In this document: positions 63,971-64,000 of the stretch, piece after piece
Position numbering within the stretch: the first letter of the stretch is position 1
Layout of the letters: every line of letters starts with the position of its first letter
From: Alcaligenes pakistanensis
GTDB taxonomy: Bacteria; Pseudomonadota; Gammaproteobacteria; Burkholderiales; Burkholderiaceae_B
Assembly (NCBI RefSeq): GCF_014652815.1
Contig: NZ_BMZN01000002.1
Span: 104,545 to 168,544, forward strand
DNA: 64,000 bases
Direction: 5' to 3'
Translations under genes and position numbers: made by a program
Notes under the pieces: generated by a model
Told to the model about the DNA's origin: nothing
Databases searched by the model: none
What the model saw: only the letters and a program-made list of their open reading frames with translations

Positions 63971-64000
63971 ATGACTTTGCTACTTGTCTGGATCCTGAAT
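63971..64000 (+). CDS. Phage-holin-like (4-TMS) membrane protein, 5' end only
   Basis: Ten codons, MTLLLVWILN, before the window ends, 41 bp after ahcY with GGAG at 63959-63962. In related betaproteobacteria a small four-helix membrane protein of the phage-holin-like family stands between ahcY and metF, and the visible N-terminus is consistent with it. Confidence 0.6.
   Translation, partial: MTLLLVWILN

Overview
The window reads as a chromosomal segment of a betaproteobacterium of the order Burkholderiales, most likely the family Alcaligenaceae (Alcaligenes or Bordetella-like). The grounds are gene order and family variants: metX-metW behind a SAM-II riboswitch, metK followed by an SAH riboswitch and ahcY and then a holin-like membrane gene, a dapF-DUF484-xerC string, tandem LpxL-type acyltransferases, and a DksA that keeps only one of the four zinc-finger cysteines. 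The genus is an inference. Apart from a surface-adhesin island the DNA looks like ordinary core chromosome. I saw no insertion sequence, prophage, CRISPR array or plasmid function.

Layout. 0.2-6.5 kb: glutamate synthase gltBD (minus strand). 6.7-11.5 kb: acyl-CoA and nitronate metabolism genes. 11.6-19.7 kb: di-haem cytochrome c, tRNA-Arg(CCG), a methyltransferase joined to a ZnuD-like TonB receptor, ada, gshA and a lipoprotein. 20-27 kb: metX-metW, ampG, a TRIC channel, lrgAB, two RidA paralogues and an Ap4A phosphorylase-like protein. 27.1-37.4 kb: an island with AT-rich flanks, made of an AraC-type regulator with a Glu-for-Asp receiver, a 2463-residue trimeric autotransporter, a lipoprotein with a SecD-P1-like domain, and an OmpR-type regulator with a degenerate receiver. 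37.9-47.2 kb: an SSS transporter with a 40-residue partner, a cassette of LysE exporter, 2OG-Fe(II) oxygenase and AlaX-type tRNA deacylase beside a LysR regulator, then an RpiR-linked aminotransferase and C45 hydrolase. 47.2-51 kb: cobalamin adenosyltransferase, an acetyltransferase, a CusF-like protein and hslVU. 51-56.3 kb: a zinc homeostasis locus (dksA, COG0523 GTPase, zur, znuCBA). 56.3-64 kb: xerC, DUF484, dapF, two LpxL-type genes, metK, ahcY and the first codons of a holin-like gene.

Two themes tie distant genes together. Zinc: the same 15-bp inverted repeat (TGTTAT-N3-ATAACA) lies upstream of the TonB receptor at 15.8 kb and between zur and the znu genes at 53.5 kb, so the outer-membrane receptor, the ABC importer, Zur itself and perhaps the GTPase should form one Zur regulon. 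Methionine cycle: metX-metW carries a SAM-II riboswitch and ahcY an SAH riboswitch, while metK has a nested-helix leader that I do not recognise.

The most interesting candidates for undescribed biology are three. The first is the oxygenase, exporter and tRNA-deacylase cassette, which could make, export and proofread against a modified amino acid. The second is the adhesin island with its two phosphorylation-deficient regulators and its lipoprotein. The third is the metK leader RNA.
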